A DNA stretch of 64,000 nt from Caulobacter sp. Root343 (GCF_001425745.1 NZ_LMDF01000006.1:254404-318403); one strand, 5' to 3'; positions 46,887 through 55,042 are shown, counted from the first letter of the stretch. Translations and numbers: made by a program. Notes: a model not told the origin generated them from the sequence alone.

Positions 46887-47306
46887 ATGGAAGATCAATC
46901 CGACCTGATCGAGATGACGGCGGGCATCGTCTCCGCCTATGTCGGCAACAACGTGGTCTCGACCGCGGACCTGCCGGCCTTGATCAAGCAAGTCCACGCC
47001 GCCTTGGCCACCGTCGGATCTCCGGCCGCCGAGCCGGCGCCGGCGCCGAAGGAGCCGGCCGTGCCGGTCAAGCGCTCGATCACGCCCGACTATCTGATCT
47101 GCCTCGAGGACGGTCGGAAGTTCAAATCGCTGAAGCGCCACCTGCGCACCAAGTACGATCTGACCCCCGAGGACTACCGTTCGAAGTGGGGTCTGCCCAA
47201 GGATTACCCGATGGTGGCCCCGAACTACGCCGAGGCGCGTTCGAACCTCGCCAAGCAGATGGGCCTGGGCCAGGGCGGTCGCAAACCGGCGCGCAAGGCG
47301 AAATAG
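46887..47306 (+). CDS. mucR2: MucR/Ros-family transcriptional regulator (MucR paralogue 2)
   Basis: 139 aa from ATG 46887. Family pattern LIEMTAGIVSAYVGNNVVS, PALIKQVHAAL, KRSITPDYLICLEDGRKFKSLKRHLRTKYDLTPEDYRSKWGLPKDYPMVAPNYAEARSNLAKQMGLGQ. The finger has Cys in ICLEDG and the first His in RHLRTKY; the last ligand is replaced. In Caulobacter the two MucRs act redundantly to silence SciP/CtrA-dependent G1 genes, including pilus and holdfast-related ones. It lies 18 kb from the other paralogue. The frame upstream to 46797 is not coding. Confidence 0.88.
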   Translation: MEDQSDLIEMTAGIVSAYVGNNVVSTADLPALIKQVHAALATVGSPAAEPAPAPKEPAVPVKRSITPDYLICLEDGRKFKSLKRHLRTKYDLTPEDYRSKWGLPKDYPMVAPNYAEARSNLAKQMGLGQGGRKPARKAK

Positions 47307-47353
47307 CCGAGTCGGAACAAAAGCTTGGCCGTAACAGGCCGAAAACATCGCAG

Positions 47354-47391
47354 CGCCCGTCGTCCAGTTTTGGACGGCGGGCGTTTCTCTT
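47354..47391 (+). terminator. Intrinsic terminator of mucR2
   Basis: CGCCCGTCGTCC-AGTTTT-GGACGGCGGGCG (12-bp stem with one G-U pair) followed by TTTCTCTT, 47 bases after the stop. Confidence 0.88.
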
Positions 47392-47398
47392 GGTGGTT

Positions 47399-47503
47399 GA
47401 CTCATCTCGGGAATCTTGTCGCGCGACATGTTTTTCACTTGCCGCCGATTCGTTCCTTAAGCGATAGTGAATCGAAGTGATTCCAATAGCTTGTTAAGGA
47501 CTC
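47399..47503. promoter_or_regulatory. Cluster of six CcrM-type GANTC sites upstream of PAS gene
   Basis: GANTC occurs at 47399, 47411, 47447, 47469, 47479 and 47499 within 105 bp, immediately before the PAS gene start (47509). At the base composition of this genome about one site per 320 bp would be expected. GANTC is the target of the CcrM methyltransferase, and methylation state controls GcrA-dependent promoters in Caulobacter. Confidence 0.75.
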
Positions 47504-47508
47504 TGAAG

Positions 47509-47997
47509 ATGTCCGCGCAATTGAGCGCATCGGCCTCGGCGGCCCGCGCTCATCAGGAGATGTTCGCCTACTGGGCGTCCCTCCGTCGGGGGGCTAGCCT
47601 CCCCGCGCGCGTCGACCTGCATCCCGCGAGCATGAAACGGCTGCTGCCGACGGTGTCGTTGATCGACGTCGTCAACGAGCCGCGCGACTACCGCCTGCGC
47701 CTGGCCGGCACCGGCCTCTACGGCGTCTATGGCCGCGAGATCACCGGCCGGATGATCGGCGATGTCTACAACACCGCCGCCTTCGACTACTGGCGCAAGG
47801 AACTGGACAAGGTGGTCGACGAACGTCGCCCCGGCGTCGGCGTCCACAGCCTGGCCTGGCGCGGCGCCCCGCACACCTCGATCCTATGGCTGCGACTGCC
47901 GCTGGCCAGCAACGGCAAGGACGTCGACATGATCCTCGGCTACGACGCCGTGGTCGGCTCGCAAGCCGAGGGCTTCTCGGGCATCCGCGCGGCCTGA
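47509..47997 (+). CDS. PAS_5-family (DUF1457-like) PAS-domain protein
   Basis: 162 aa from ATG 47509; an in-frame GTG at 47467 lies within the GANTC cluster. Pattern AHQEMFAYWASLRRGASLPARVDLHPASMKRLLPTVSLIDVV, then RLRLAGTGLYGVYGREITG, the PAS_5 family. A single PAS-like domain without kinase or cyclase partner, so probably a ligand or partner sensor. It stands alone, 202 bases after mucR2, with promoter features pointing to cell-cycle control. Confidence 0.75.
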   Translation: MSAQLSASASAARAHQEMFAYWASLRRGASLPARVDLHPASMKRLLPTVSLIDVVNEPRDYRLRLAGTGLYGVYGREITGRMIGDVYNTAAFDYWRKELDKVVDERRPGVGVHSLAWRGAPHTSILWLRLPLASNGKDVDMILGYDAVVGSQAEGFSGIRAA

Positions 47998-48103
47998 TCC
48001 GGCCGAAGACCTTCTCGACCCCAGAAATCTCTACAGCTCAGCTTGCTCGCCGGGGCTCGACCCTTAAAGTCGCGCGCTTCCGAGGGGCTGCTTTCGAGAT
48101 CGT

Positions 48104-48490
48104 GTGACCGGGGATCCAGACGTTCTGAGCTTCATCCGCGAACACATCCGTTCGGTGTGGGCGCTCGAACTGCTGTTGAGGCTAAAGGCCGATCCTGAGC
48201 GTTGCTGGACGGCCGACGAACTGGTCGAGGCCATGCGCGCCAGCCACGCCCTGGTCGACGACAACCTGGCGGCCCTGATGAGCGCCGGCCTGGTCGTTCC
48301 GGACGATCGCGGCTGCTTCCGCTACCGGCCGGCCGCCGCCGCCTTGGCGACCTTGTGCGACGAGCTGGAAGAGACCTATCGCGTGCGCCCGGTCACGGTG
48401 ATCCGCTGGATCTCGGCGCCGGTGGAGCGCCTGAAGTCGCTGGCCGACGCGTTCAAGTTTTCAGGCAAGCCAAAGGGAGGGGACAAGTGA
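48104..48490 (+). CDS. Small winged-helix-like protein, first gene of a three-gene unit
   Basis: 128 aa from GTG 48104. Residues about 8-85 look like a winged helix (VLSFIREHIRSVWALELLLRL, WTADELVEAMRASHALVDDNLAALMSAGLV, FRYRPA), with a helical C-terminal part. Its stop overlaps the start of the next gene by four bases (GTGA), so it is coupled to two small membrane proteins downstream. DNA binding is inferred from the predicted fold only; it could equally be a protein-interaction module. Confidence 0.6.
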   Translation: MTGDPDVLSFIREHIRSVWALELLLRLKADPERCWTADELVEAMRASHALVDDNLAALMSAGLVVPDDRGCFRYRPAAAALATLCDELEETYRVRPVTVIRWISAPVERLKSLADAFKFSGKPKGGDK

Positions 48491-48753
48491 CGCCCGCTGT
48501 CGTCTACGGCCTCTGCCTGCTGGCCAGCCTGCTGTGCGCGGGCCTGTTGGCGCGCGCCTGGGCCAAGGCCCGCACGCGCCTCCTGCTCTGGACCGCCGTC
48601 TCGTTCGCGTTCCTGGCGCTGAACAACCTGCTGCTGGTCGTCGACCTGGTGCTGTTGCCGACCCAGACGTCGCTGTGGTGGCCGCGCCAGATCGCCCTGA
48701 TCGCGGCGATCGGCGTGCTGGTCTACGCCTTCATCTGGGAGGTAGACCAATGA
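48487..48753 (+). CDS. DUF5985-like small membrane protein (first of a pair)
   Basis: 88 aa from GTG 48487. Three hydrophobic helices: YGLCLLASLLCAGLLARAW, LLLWTAVSFAFLALNNLLLVVDLVLL and IALIAAIGVLVYAF, joined by charged turns (KARTR). It overlaps the preceding gene by four bases and its stop overlaps the next start (ATGA). The DUF5985-type pattern is SFAFLALNNLLLV. Not in any recognised pathway. Confidence 0.7.
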   Translation: MTPAVVYGLCLLASLLCAGLLARAWAKARTRLLLWTAVSFAFLALNNLLLVVDLVLLPTQTSLWWPRQIALIAAIGVLVYAFIWEVDQ

Positions 48754-49025
48754 GCCCCTTGGAGGGACTGGTCGCCGGCGGCCTGGCCGCGGGCTTCCTG
48801 GTGCTGGCGGCGTTCTTCCTGCGCTTCTGGGGACGGACGCGCGAGGGATTGTTCCTGGCCTTCTCGGCGGCCTTCGCCCTGATGGCGCTGAACCAGGCGC
48901 TGCCGGTGATCCTGGGCATCCCGCAGGAAGAGCGCGGCGGCATCTACCTGATCCGGCTGGCCGCCTTCCTGCTGATCATCGTGGCGGTGGTGGCCAAGAA
49001 CCTGAAGCGAGATCCGGAGGGCTAG
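48750..49025 (+). CDS. DUF5985-like small membrane protein (second of a pair)
   Basis: 91 aa from ATG 48750. Same three-helix plan as its neighbour, with AFSAAFALMALNQALPVIL aligned to SFAFLALNNLLLV. This is most simply a tandem duplication, diverged, or a two-component membrane complex. The last codons lie in the 20-bp arm of the hairpin at 49021. Confidence 0.7.
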   Translation: MSPLEGLVAGGLAAGFLVLAAFFLRFWGRTREGLFLAFSAAFALMALNQALPVILGIPQEERGGIYLIRLAAFLLIIVAVVAKNLKRDPEG

Positions 49026-49127
49026 AGCAAGCCGCGCGATGTCGGAATCGCGCGGCTTGCTCTAGCTTTTTGTTTTCGCATCACTTTCGCGGAAAACCGG
49101 CGACCACTTTTCCGCGCGATGCTCTAG
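49021..49127. repeat. Alphaproteobacterial palindromic repeat with 20-bp perfect stem, doubling as terminator
   Basis: The first 46 bp form a 20-bp perfect stem (49021-49040 with 49047-49066) around loop GTCGGA, followed by TTTTTG. A second imperfect hairpin follows (GCGGAAAA ... TTTTCCGC), ending GATGCTCTAGC. The TTTTCGCATCACTTTCGCGG string is characteristic of a repeat widespread in Rhizobiales and Caulobacterales. It begins on the stop region of the membrane-protein gene and reaches the ribokinase stop, so it can terminate both. Confidence 0.85.
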
Positions 49128-50035
49128 CTCTCCAGGAACACCTCGACCTCGCGGCGCGACGGCATCGAGGGCGCGGCGCCGGCCTTCTGCACCGAGAGGG
49201 CGGCGGCGGCGTTGGCCATCTCGACGGCGTCGCGCAGGTCGATATTGCCGGCCAGGGCCGCGGCCAGCGCGCCGCAGAAGCAGTCGCCGGCCCCGACGGT
49301 GTCGATCGCCTTGACCTTCTTGCCTTCGATCAGGAAGGCCTCGTCGCGGCGCACGGCGGCGACGCCGGCCGAGCCCAGGGTGACGATGATGATCTGGTCC
49401 GGGCGGCTCATCAGCTTGCGCGCGGCGATCGAGACCTCTTCCAGGCGCACGGGCTCGCGATCCAGCTTGGCGTAGGTGGCCAGCTCGGTCTGGTTCAGGA
49501 TCAGGATGTCGGTCAGCGGGAAAAGGGCCGCGCCCTGCGGCAGGGCGGGGGCGGCGTTCAGGACGCGCAGGGCCCCCTTGGACGCGCCGGTGCGGAACAG
49601 GGCCTCGATGGCGGTGGGCGGGGTCTCCAGCTGGCACAGCAGCACGCGCTGGCCCTCCAGCGGCGTCGCCGAGACCTGCTGCGGCGTGACCCGCGCGTTG
49701 GCGCCGGCGGTGACCACGATCATGTTCTCGGCGCTCTTGGCGACCCAGACGTGGGCCTGGCCGGTGGCCACGCCGTCCAGCTCCATCACGTCGGCCACCT
49801 GCACGCCGTAGCCAGCCAGCTTGGCCTTCAGGTTGCGGCCGCTCTCGTCGCCGCCGACCGCGCCCATCAGGCGGGTGGGGGCGCCCATGCGCGCGGCGGC
49901 GACCGCCTGGTTGGCGCCCTTGCCGCCCAGGAACAGTTCCAGCGAAAGGCCGGCCACCGTCTCGCCGGGGCGCGGCAGGTCGTCGACCCGGGCCACGGCG
50001 TCCAGATTGATCGAGCCGAGAACGAAAACAGTCAT
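49124..50035 (-). CDS. rbsK: Ribokinase (PfkB-family sugar kinase)
   Basis: 303 aa. N-terminal VLGSINLDAVARVDDLPRPGET and GGKGANQAVAAARMG (PfkB signature 1), ILNQTEL and the catalytic DTVGAGDCFCGALAAAL (signature 2, base Asp). Phosphorylates D-ribose at O5 to feed the pentose phosphate pathway. No ribose transporter is next to it; instead fliOP lies upstream on the same strand, 29 bases away. It may be read from the flagellar promoter. Confidence 0.9.
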   Translation of the reverse strand: MTVFVLGSINLDAVARVDDLPRPGETVAGLSLELFLGGKGANQAVAAARMGAPTRLMGAVGGDESGRNLKAKLAGYGVQVADVMELDGVATGQAHVWVAKSAENMIVVTAGANARVTPQQVSATPLEGQRVLLCQLETPPTAIEALFRTGASKGALRVLNAAPALPQGAALFPLTDILILNQTELATYAKLDREPVRLEEVSIAARKLMSRPDQIIIVTLGSAGVAAVRRDEAFLIEGKKVKAIDTVGAGDCFCGALAAALAGNIDLRDAVEMANAAAALSVQKAGAAPSMPSRREVEVFLES

Positions 50036-50064
50036 GGTCCTGGTCTTCTAGGTCTTCTTGTTGG

Positions 50065-50862
50065 CTATCCGCCGCCCCCGCGCTGGAAGCTCTCGACGAG
50101 ACTTCCGGCCACGAGTCGCCACCCGTCCACTAGCACGAAGAAGATAAGCTTGAACGGAAGACTGATCGTCGCTGGCGGCAACATCATCATCCCCATGCTC
50201 ATCAGCACGCTGGCCACCACCAGGTCGATGACCAGGAACGGGATGAACAGCAGGAAGCCGATTTCGAACGCGCGCTTCAGTTCGGAGATCATGAAGGCCG
50301 GGGTGACGACCTTCAGCGGGGTGTCCTGGGCGGTCTTCGGCTGCGGGATCTTCGACAGGCGGACGAACAAGGCGAGGTCGTCGCGGTCGACCTGGCGCAG
50401 CATGAAGCCCTTCACCGGGCCGCCGGCCGCCTCGAAGGCCTCGGGCAGCTCCATCTGGTGGTCCAGCAACGGCTTGATGCCGGCGTCGTAGGACTTCTCG
50501 AACGTGGGGCCCATGACGATGGCGGTCAGGAACAGCGCCAGGCTGATGATCACCGGGTTCGGCGGGCTCTGCTGGACGCCAATGGCGGTGCGCAGCAGGC
50601 CCAGCACCACCACGATCCGCACGAACGAGGTGGTCATGATCACGATCGACGGGGCCAGCGACAGCACCGTCATCAGGCCGACCAGCTGCACCACGCGATC
50701 GGTCAGGCCCGCGCCGGTGCCCAGATTGATGTTCACCGCCGACTGGGCCAGGGCCGCGGCCGGCATGACGGCGCAGGCGATGGTCGCCAGCAACGAGATG
50801 ATCGCGGCGCGGCGCAGGTCCTCGGCCTTGGCGCCGGTCACGGATTTGAGCAGGTCGCGCAT
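50065..50862 (-). CDS. fliP: FliP flagellar export-gate protein
   Basis: 265 aa with a signal peptide or first helix and four hydrophobic segments. Signature strings LSLAPSIVIMTTSFVRIVVVLGLLRTAIG, SPPNPVIISLALFLT, and FMISELKRAFEIGFLLFIPFLVIDLVVASVLMSMGMMMLPP are unmistakable. FliP5FliQ4FliR1 forms the helical export pore in the MS ring. ATG overlaps the fliO stop (ATGA). Confidence 0.97.
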   Translation of the reverse strand: MRDLLKSVTGAKAEDLRRAAIISLLATIACAVMPAAALAQSAVNINLGTGAGLTDRVVQLVGLMTVLSLAPSIVIMTTSFVRIVVVLGLLRTAIGVQQSPPNPVIISLALFLTAIVMGPTFEKSYDAGIKPLLDHQMELPEAFEAAGGPVKGFMLRQVDRDDLALFVRLSKIPQPKTAQDTPLKVVTPAFMISELKRAFEIGFLLFIPFLVIDLVVASVLMSMGMMMLPPATISLPFKLIFFVLVDGWRLVAGSLVESFQRGGGG

Positions 50863-51179
50863 CAGGCCACGGGCTCCGGCGTGGAAACGGTGGGGGCGAG
50901 GGCGGGCTTAGCCGTTCCGGGTTGGGGAACCCAGTCCAGCAGCTTGCCGTCGCCCAGCAGCACCATGCGCTCCTCGCCGTCCAGGCTGACGATCAGGAGG
51001 CGGCGCGTGGGATCGATCGCCAGGCTCTCGACGATCTTCAGCCGGCGGTCCTGGCGCGCGGCGATCAGCCGGCCCACCGCGTCGGGGCCGAACTTGCGCA
51101 GAGCCCAGGCGGCCAGGCCGATCAGGCCCAGGGTGACGGCCAGCGCCGCCAGGGCGCGGATGAATTCGATGGGATCCAT
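50862..51179 (-). CDS. fliO: FliO flagellar biosynthesis protein
   Basis: 105 aa, one N-terminal membrane helix (ALAALAVTLGLIGLAAWALRKFG) then a small cytoplasmic domain (IVESLAIDPTRRLLIVSLDGEERMVLLGDGKLLDWV). FliO is a scaffold that assembles the FliP ring. It is first in fliO-fliP and divergent from flgB across a 107-bp gap holding a CtrA box. Confidence 0.92.
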   Translation of the reverse strand: MDPIEFIRALAALAVTLGLIGLAAWALRKFGPDAVGRLIAARQDRRLKIVESLAIDPTRRLLIVSLDGEERMVLLGDGKLLDWVPQPGTAKPALAPTVSTPEPVA

Positions 51180-51256
51180 GGGGCGAAAGGGCCGCCTGAG
51201 CGAGACAAGATAACGCAGGGCGAATGCCCCACATGTCCTGGTGTGCCTGACGCTTC

Positions 51257-51272
51257 TTAATGCCGGATTAAC
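51257..51272. promoter_or_regulatory. Canonical CtrA box between fliO and flgB
   Basis: TTAA at 51257-51260, a 7-base spacer TGCCGGA, TTAAC at 51268-51272: an exact match to TTAA-N7-TTAAC. Fifteen bases separate it from the flgB start. CtrA activates class II flagellar operons in Caulobacter. Confidence 0.85.
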
Positions 51273-51286
51273 CCTGTTTCTTCACC

Positions 51287-51739
51287 ATGATCGCCATGGG
51301 TCCGGACGACATTCCCCTCTTTGGCATGCTCAAGAGCCGCCTCGGTTATCTGACCGAGCGCCAGAAGGTCGTCGCCCAGAACGTCGCCAACGCCGACACG
51401 CCCGGCTATCGTCCCAGCGACCTGAAGCCCTACAGCTTCCAGGCCTCGCTGATGAACCAGGCGTCCGGCGCGGTCTATCGCGGCGGGCCCAGCGCGCCGA
51501 CCTCGGGCGTCCAGATGATGGCGACCTCGACGGCGCACATGGCGCCCTCGAACGCGCCCAGCGCCTGGCGGGCGACCTCGGGCGCCGATTCGGAGACCAC
51601 CCTCGACGGCAACGCGGTCTCGCTCGAGGACCAGATGCTCAAGATGACCGACGCGCGGATGAACTACGACGCGGCGATCACCTTCTACCAGAAGTCCATG
51701 AACATGCTGCGCATGGCCGCGCGCAAGCCGAACGGCTGA
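51287..51739 (+). CDS. flgB: FlgB proximal rod protein
   Basis: 150 aa from ATG 51287; ATG 51296 is an alternative. Pattern PLFGMLKSRLGYLTERQKVVAQNVANADTPGYRPSDLKPYSF is the FlgB rod start, with the NVANADTPGY rod motif, and the C-terminal helix MTDARMNYDAAITFYQKSMNMLRMA. Rod protein of the basal body, exported by the type III pathway. No Shine-Dalgarno sequence is visible. Confidence 0.95.
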   Translation: MIAMGPDDIPLFGMLKSRLGYLTERQKVVAQNVANADTPGYRPSDLKPYSFQASLMNQASGAVYRGGPSAPTSGVQMMATSTAHMAPSNAPSAWRATSGADSETTLDGNAVSLEDQMLKMTDARMNYDAAITFYQKSMNMLRMAARKPNG

Positions 51740-51750
51740 GGATTTAGGCG

Positions 51751-52170
51751 ATGCCCGAGATCAAATCCAATTCGCTGGCGACCATGGCCGTGGCTTCGTC
51801 GGCCCTTCGCGCCCAACAGGGCCGCATGCGGGTCATCGCCGAGAACCTGGCCAACGCCAATTCGACCGCTCGCACCGCCGGCGGCGACCCCTACCGCCGC
51901 CAGGTCCCGGTGTTCCAGCCCACCAAGGTCCAGGGCGGCGAGGGCGTGCAGATGCTGCGCGTCGATCCCGACCAGAGCGACTTCAAGACCGAGTACGACC
52001 CCGGCAACCCGGCCGCCGACGCCAAGGGCTACGTCAAGCTGCCCAACGTCAATTCGCTGGTCGAGGCGCTGGACATGAAGGAGGCGCAGCGCGCCTACGA
52101 AGCCAACCTCAACGTCATCGAGACGGCGCGTTCCATGGCGTCTCGCACGCTCGACATCCTGAAGAAGTAG
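51751..52170 (+). CDS. flgC: FlgC proximal rod protein
   Basis: 139 aa. Rod motif [29 protein letters not shown] near the start, and the C-terminal [37 protein letters not shown] (heptad helix). Rod component built after FlgB. Twelve bases after flgB. Confidence 0.96.
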   Translation: MPEIKSNSLATMAVASSALRAQQGRMRVIAENLANANSTARTAGGDPYRRQVPVFQPTKVQGGEGVQMLRVDPDQSDFKTEYDPGNPAADAKGYVKLPNVNSLVEALDMKEAQRAYEANLNVIETARSMASRTLDILKK

Positions 52171-52180
52171 GGGCCAGGCC

Positions 52181-52495
52181 ATGATCACCGCGCTCGCCGC
52201 CGCCAAGGCCTACGCCTCGCAAGGCGCCATGGGCGTCGGTTCCATCGGTGGAATCGGCGGCTCGGAAAAGAAGGGCGGCATCGACTTCGGTGAGCTGCTC
52301 AAGTCGACCATGGACGGCGCGACCAAGGCCTCCAAGGTCGCCGAACACAAGATCGCCGACCAGGTGGCCGGCAAGGCCGAACTGGTCGACGTGGTCACCG
52401 CCATCAGCTCGGCCGAGGCCAGCCTCGAGACGGTGATGGCCGTGCGCGACCAGGTGATCTCGGCCTATCAGGAAATCATGCGGATGCCGATCTAG
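52181..52495 (+). CDS. fliE: FliE flagellar hook-basal body adaptor
   Basis: 104 aa. Helical, with [72 protein letters not shown], the FliE pattern. Joins the MS ring to the rod. Third gene of flgBC-fliE; ten bases after flgC. Confidence 0.96.
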   Translation: MITALAAAKAYASQGAMGVGSIGGIGGSEKKGGIDFGELLKSTMDGATKASKVAEHKIADQVAGKAELVDVVTAISSAEASLETVMAVRDQVISAYQEIMRMPI

Positions 52496-52554
52496 GGAGC
52501 GCTTCGGCGCCGCCTGGCTTTATCCCGACGCGCGGTGTGCTTTAGTCGCCGCGC

Positions 52555-54615
52555 ATGACCTTCACCGACCTTGTTCGCCGACTCGGCGCGGCCCTTGTCC
52601 TCGCCGGCTTCTGCCTCGCCGCACCCGCCTGGGCGGCGCCGCGCCAGGCCTGGCCGCTGGACGCCGGCTGGCGCTTCCTGAAGGCCGACGCGCCCCGCGC
52701 CTCGGACGTTGATTTCAGCGACGGCGACTGGGCGCCCGTCACCCTGCCTCACACCTTCAACGCCGCCGACGGCGCGGACGGCGGCGGCTATTATCGCGGC
52801 CCGGCCTGGTATCGGCGGACATTCGAGGTTCCCGCCGCCAAGGCGGGTGAGCGCAGCTATCTCGAATTCGACGGCGCGGCCCTGGTCGCGGAGGTCTGGG
52901 TCAACGGCCGGTTCGTCGGCCGGCACGAAGGCGGCTATGCGCGCTTCCGCCTAGACGTCACCCGCGCCTTGCGGCCGGGCCGGAACCGGCTGGCCGTGAA
53001 GGTCGATAACAGCGCCAGCAAGACCGTGGCCCCGCTGGGCGGCGACTTCACGGTGTTCGGCGGTCTCTATCGGTCGGTGCGGCTGGTTCGGACCGCCGAC
53101 GTACACCTGGACATGCTCGACTACGGCGGACCCGGCGCCTATGCGCGCGGCGAGGCGGTCAGCGCCGATAGCGCCCGGGTGCACGTGCTGGCGCGGGTCA
53201 GCAACGACCGAGCCCGGCCCGCGCGACTGCGGGTCGTCGCCAAGCTGGCGGACGCGGACGGCAAGACCGCGCTGACGCTGCGGGCCGCCGTCACGGTCCG
53301 GCCGGGGCAGACCGTGCCGGTAAGCCTGAGCGGCGCGCTGGCCCGGCCTCATCTGTGGGACGGTCGGCGCGATCCGTATCTCTACCGCCTGACGACGTCG
53401 GTGGCCGAAGGGGACGAGACCCGCGACGCGGTGACGACGCCGTTGGGCTTTCGGACGATCACGATCGACCCCGACCACGGGGCCAGGCTGAACGGCCGTC
53501 CGACCAGCCTGCATGGCGTCAACCTGTTCCACAGCGGCCGGCCCGACCGAGGCCTGGCCGTGACCGACGCCGACATCGACGAGGACTTCGCCATCGTCCG
53601 CGACCTGGGCGCGACGGCGCTGCGGTTCGTGCATTTCCAGCATCCGCAACGGGCCTATGACGACGCCGACCGCGACGGCTTCCTGGTCTGGACCGAGATC
53701 CCGCTCAACAGCGCCGTCGAAGCCAGCCCGGCCTTCGCGACCAACCTGGTCCAACAGACCCGCGAGCTGATCCGCCAGACCTACAACCACCCCTCGGTCT
53801 TCGTCTGGGGCCTGGGCAACGAGATCTACAAGTCCGACGAGACCAGCCAGCGGATCCTGAACCTCGTCCAGCAGGCGGCGCACGAGGCCGACCCGTCGCG
53901 GCCGACGGTCTACGCCCACTGCTGCGGCGCCGACACCGCGCCGCACGCCCGCGTCACCGACCTCATCGCCTTCAACAAGTATTTCGGCTGGTACCCGGAC
54001 CAGGTCGGCGAGATCGGCGACTGGGCCGACCGGGCTCACGCGGCGGCGCCGACCCGGGCCATGGCGGTCAGCGAGTACGGGGCCGGAGCCTCGATCCTGC
54101 ACCAGGAGGATCCACCCGCGCGGCCCAAGCCGAACGGCCGCTGGCATCCCGAGCAGTATCAGGCCCTGTTCCACGAGAACGCCTGGCGGCAGCTGCGCGC
54201 CCGGCCCTACCTGTGGGCCAATTTCGTCTGGGTTGGGTTCGACCTCGCCTCCGACGGCCGCGACGAGGGCGACCGGCCGGGGATCAACGACAAGGGCCTG
54301 GTCACCTACGACCGCAAGACCCGCAAGGACGCCTACGCCTGGTACCAAGCCAATTGGTCGGACGCGCCGATGGCCTATGTCACCAGCCGCCGCTTCACCG
54401 TGCGGACGACCGCCAAGGTCGATGTGAAGGTCTATTCGAACGCGACGTCCTTGCGCCTGGCGCTGAACGGCGCGGACCTGGGCGAGCGGCCGGTCCTGGA
54501 CCACGTGGCGCTCTGGCCCGCCGTCGCGCTCGCGGAAGGGGAAAATCGGCTGACCGTCACCGACGCCGGCGTGGTCCGGGACGAGGTGGTCTGGACCTAT
54601 CGCCCGGCGCCTTGA
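52555..54615 (+). CDS. Secreted glycoside hydrolase family 2 protein
   Basis: 686 aa with a signal peptide (LVLAGFCLAAPAWAAPRQ). Domain order: N-terminal GH2 jelly-roll sugar-binding domain (residues ~40-180: GPAWYRRTFEVP, VWVNGRFVGRHEGGYARF), an immunoglobulin-like domain, then the TIM barrel. Acid/base Glu in VFVWGLGNEIYK (about residue 423) and nucleophile candidate in AVSEYGAGAS (about 504). Beta-galactosidase, beta-glucuronidase or beta-mannosidase activity cannot be told apart. Single gene after fliE (60-base gap). Confidence 0.88.
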   Translation: MTFTDLVRRLGAALVLAGFCLAAPAWAAPRQAWPLDAGWRFLKADAPRASDVDFSDGDWAPVTLPHTFNAADGADGGGYYRGPAWYRRTFEVPAAKAGERSYLEFDGAALVAEVWVNGRFVGRHEGGYARFRLDVTRALRPGRNRLAVKVDNSASKTVAPLGGDFTVFGGLYRSVRLVRTADVHLDMLDYGGPGAYARGEAVSADSARVHVLARVSNDRARPARLRVVAKLADADGKTALTLRAAVTVRPGQTVPVSLSGALARPHLWDGRRDPYLYRLTTSVAEGDETRDAVTTPLGFRTITIDPDHGARLNGRPTSLHGVNLFHSGRPDRGLAVTDADIDEDFAIVRDLGATALRFVHFQHPQRAYDDADRDGFLVWTEIPLNSAVEASPAFATNLVQQTRELIRQTYNHPSVFVWGLGNEIYKSDETSQRILNLVQQAAHEADPSRPTVYAHCCGADTAPHARVTDLIAFNKYFGWYPDQVGEIGDWADRAHAAAPTRAMAVSEYGAGASILHQEDPPARPKPNGRWHPEQYQALFHENAWRQLRARPYLWANFVWVGFDLASDGRDEGDRPGINDKGLVTYDRKTRKDAYAWYQANWSDAPMAYVTSRRFTVRTTAKVDVKVYSNATSLRLALNGADLGERPVLDHVALWPAVALAEGENRLTVTDAGVVRDEVVWTYRPAP

Positions 54616-54620
54616 GCAAA

Positions 54621-54653
54621 AGAAGGGCCGCCTCCGAGGGAAGGAGGCGGCCC
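54621..54653 (-). terminator. Hairpin between the GH2 gene and the small membrane protein gene
   Basis: GGGCCGCCTCC-GAGGGAA-GGAGGCGGCCC, 11-bp perfect stem. On the minus strand it is followed by TTCTTTTGC, so it most likely ends the small membrane protein gene; it may also serve the GH2 gene. Confidence 0.72.
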
Positions 54654-54704
54654 AGTTCGCTTCAGGGGAGAAATGAAAACGCTACGCTTACTGAACGAGG
54701 GGGC

Positions 54705-54872
54705 TCACAAATGCAGGAACGCCTTGGCCACGGCCAGCAGTCCGCCCCAGACGATCGCGTTCAGCACCGAGGCCAGCAGCACGGCGAAACCGAGCGGCCA
54801 TTGGCGGGGCGCGCGGCTCTGCGCGCGACGGGGGCGCGGATCGAACGGACGGGCTTGCGACGCGACGTTCAT
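54705..54872 (-). CDS. Small single-helix membrane protein (55 aa)
   Basis: 55 aa from ATG 54872 with TTAAGGAGC upstream, a good ribosome-binding site. A basic N-terminal half (RPFDPRPRRAQSRAPRQ) precedes one hydrophobic helix (WPLGFAVLLASVLNAIVWGGLLAVAKAF). The type is common in GC-rich alphaproteobacteria and has no known role. TTAACCAT at 54883-54890 resembles a CtrA half-site and overlaps the ribosome-binding site. It lies between the GH2 gene and an ABC importer. Confidence 0.6.
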   Translation of the reverse strand: MNVASQARPFDPRPRRAQSRAPRQWPLGFAVLLASVLNAIVWGGLLAVAKAFLHL

Positions 54873-55042
54873 GGAAAGCTCCTTAACCATGACCCCATGG
54901 TCGAGATTGACTCGGCCTTCGCGAACCTGACGACCTGTCGCGCGCCGCCTTGTCGCACCCCCGAACGTACGAACGGCCGTGAGGCTTTGATTCAACGCCC
55001 GAGGTCGGCCAAGGTTGAGTCCCGTCCGCCGCCGGAGTCCGC

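Noticed and set aside
54883..54890. TTAACCAT as a CtrA site before the small membrane protein
   Set aside because: Only a half-site; no second TTAA at seven bases. It overlaps the ribosome-binding site (AAGGAG on the minus strand), which explains the sequence.
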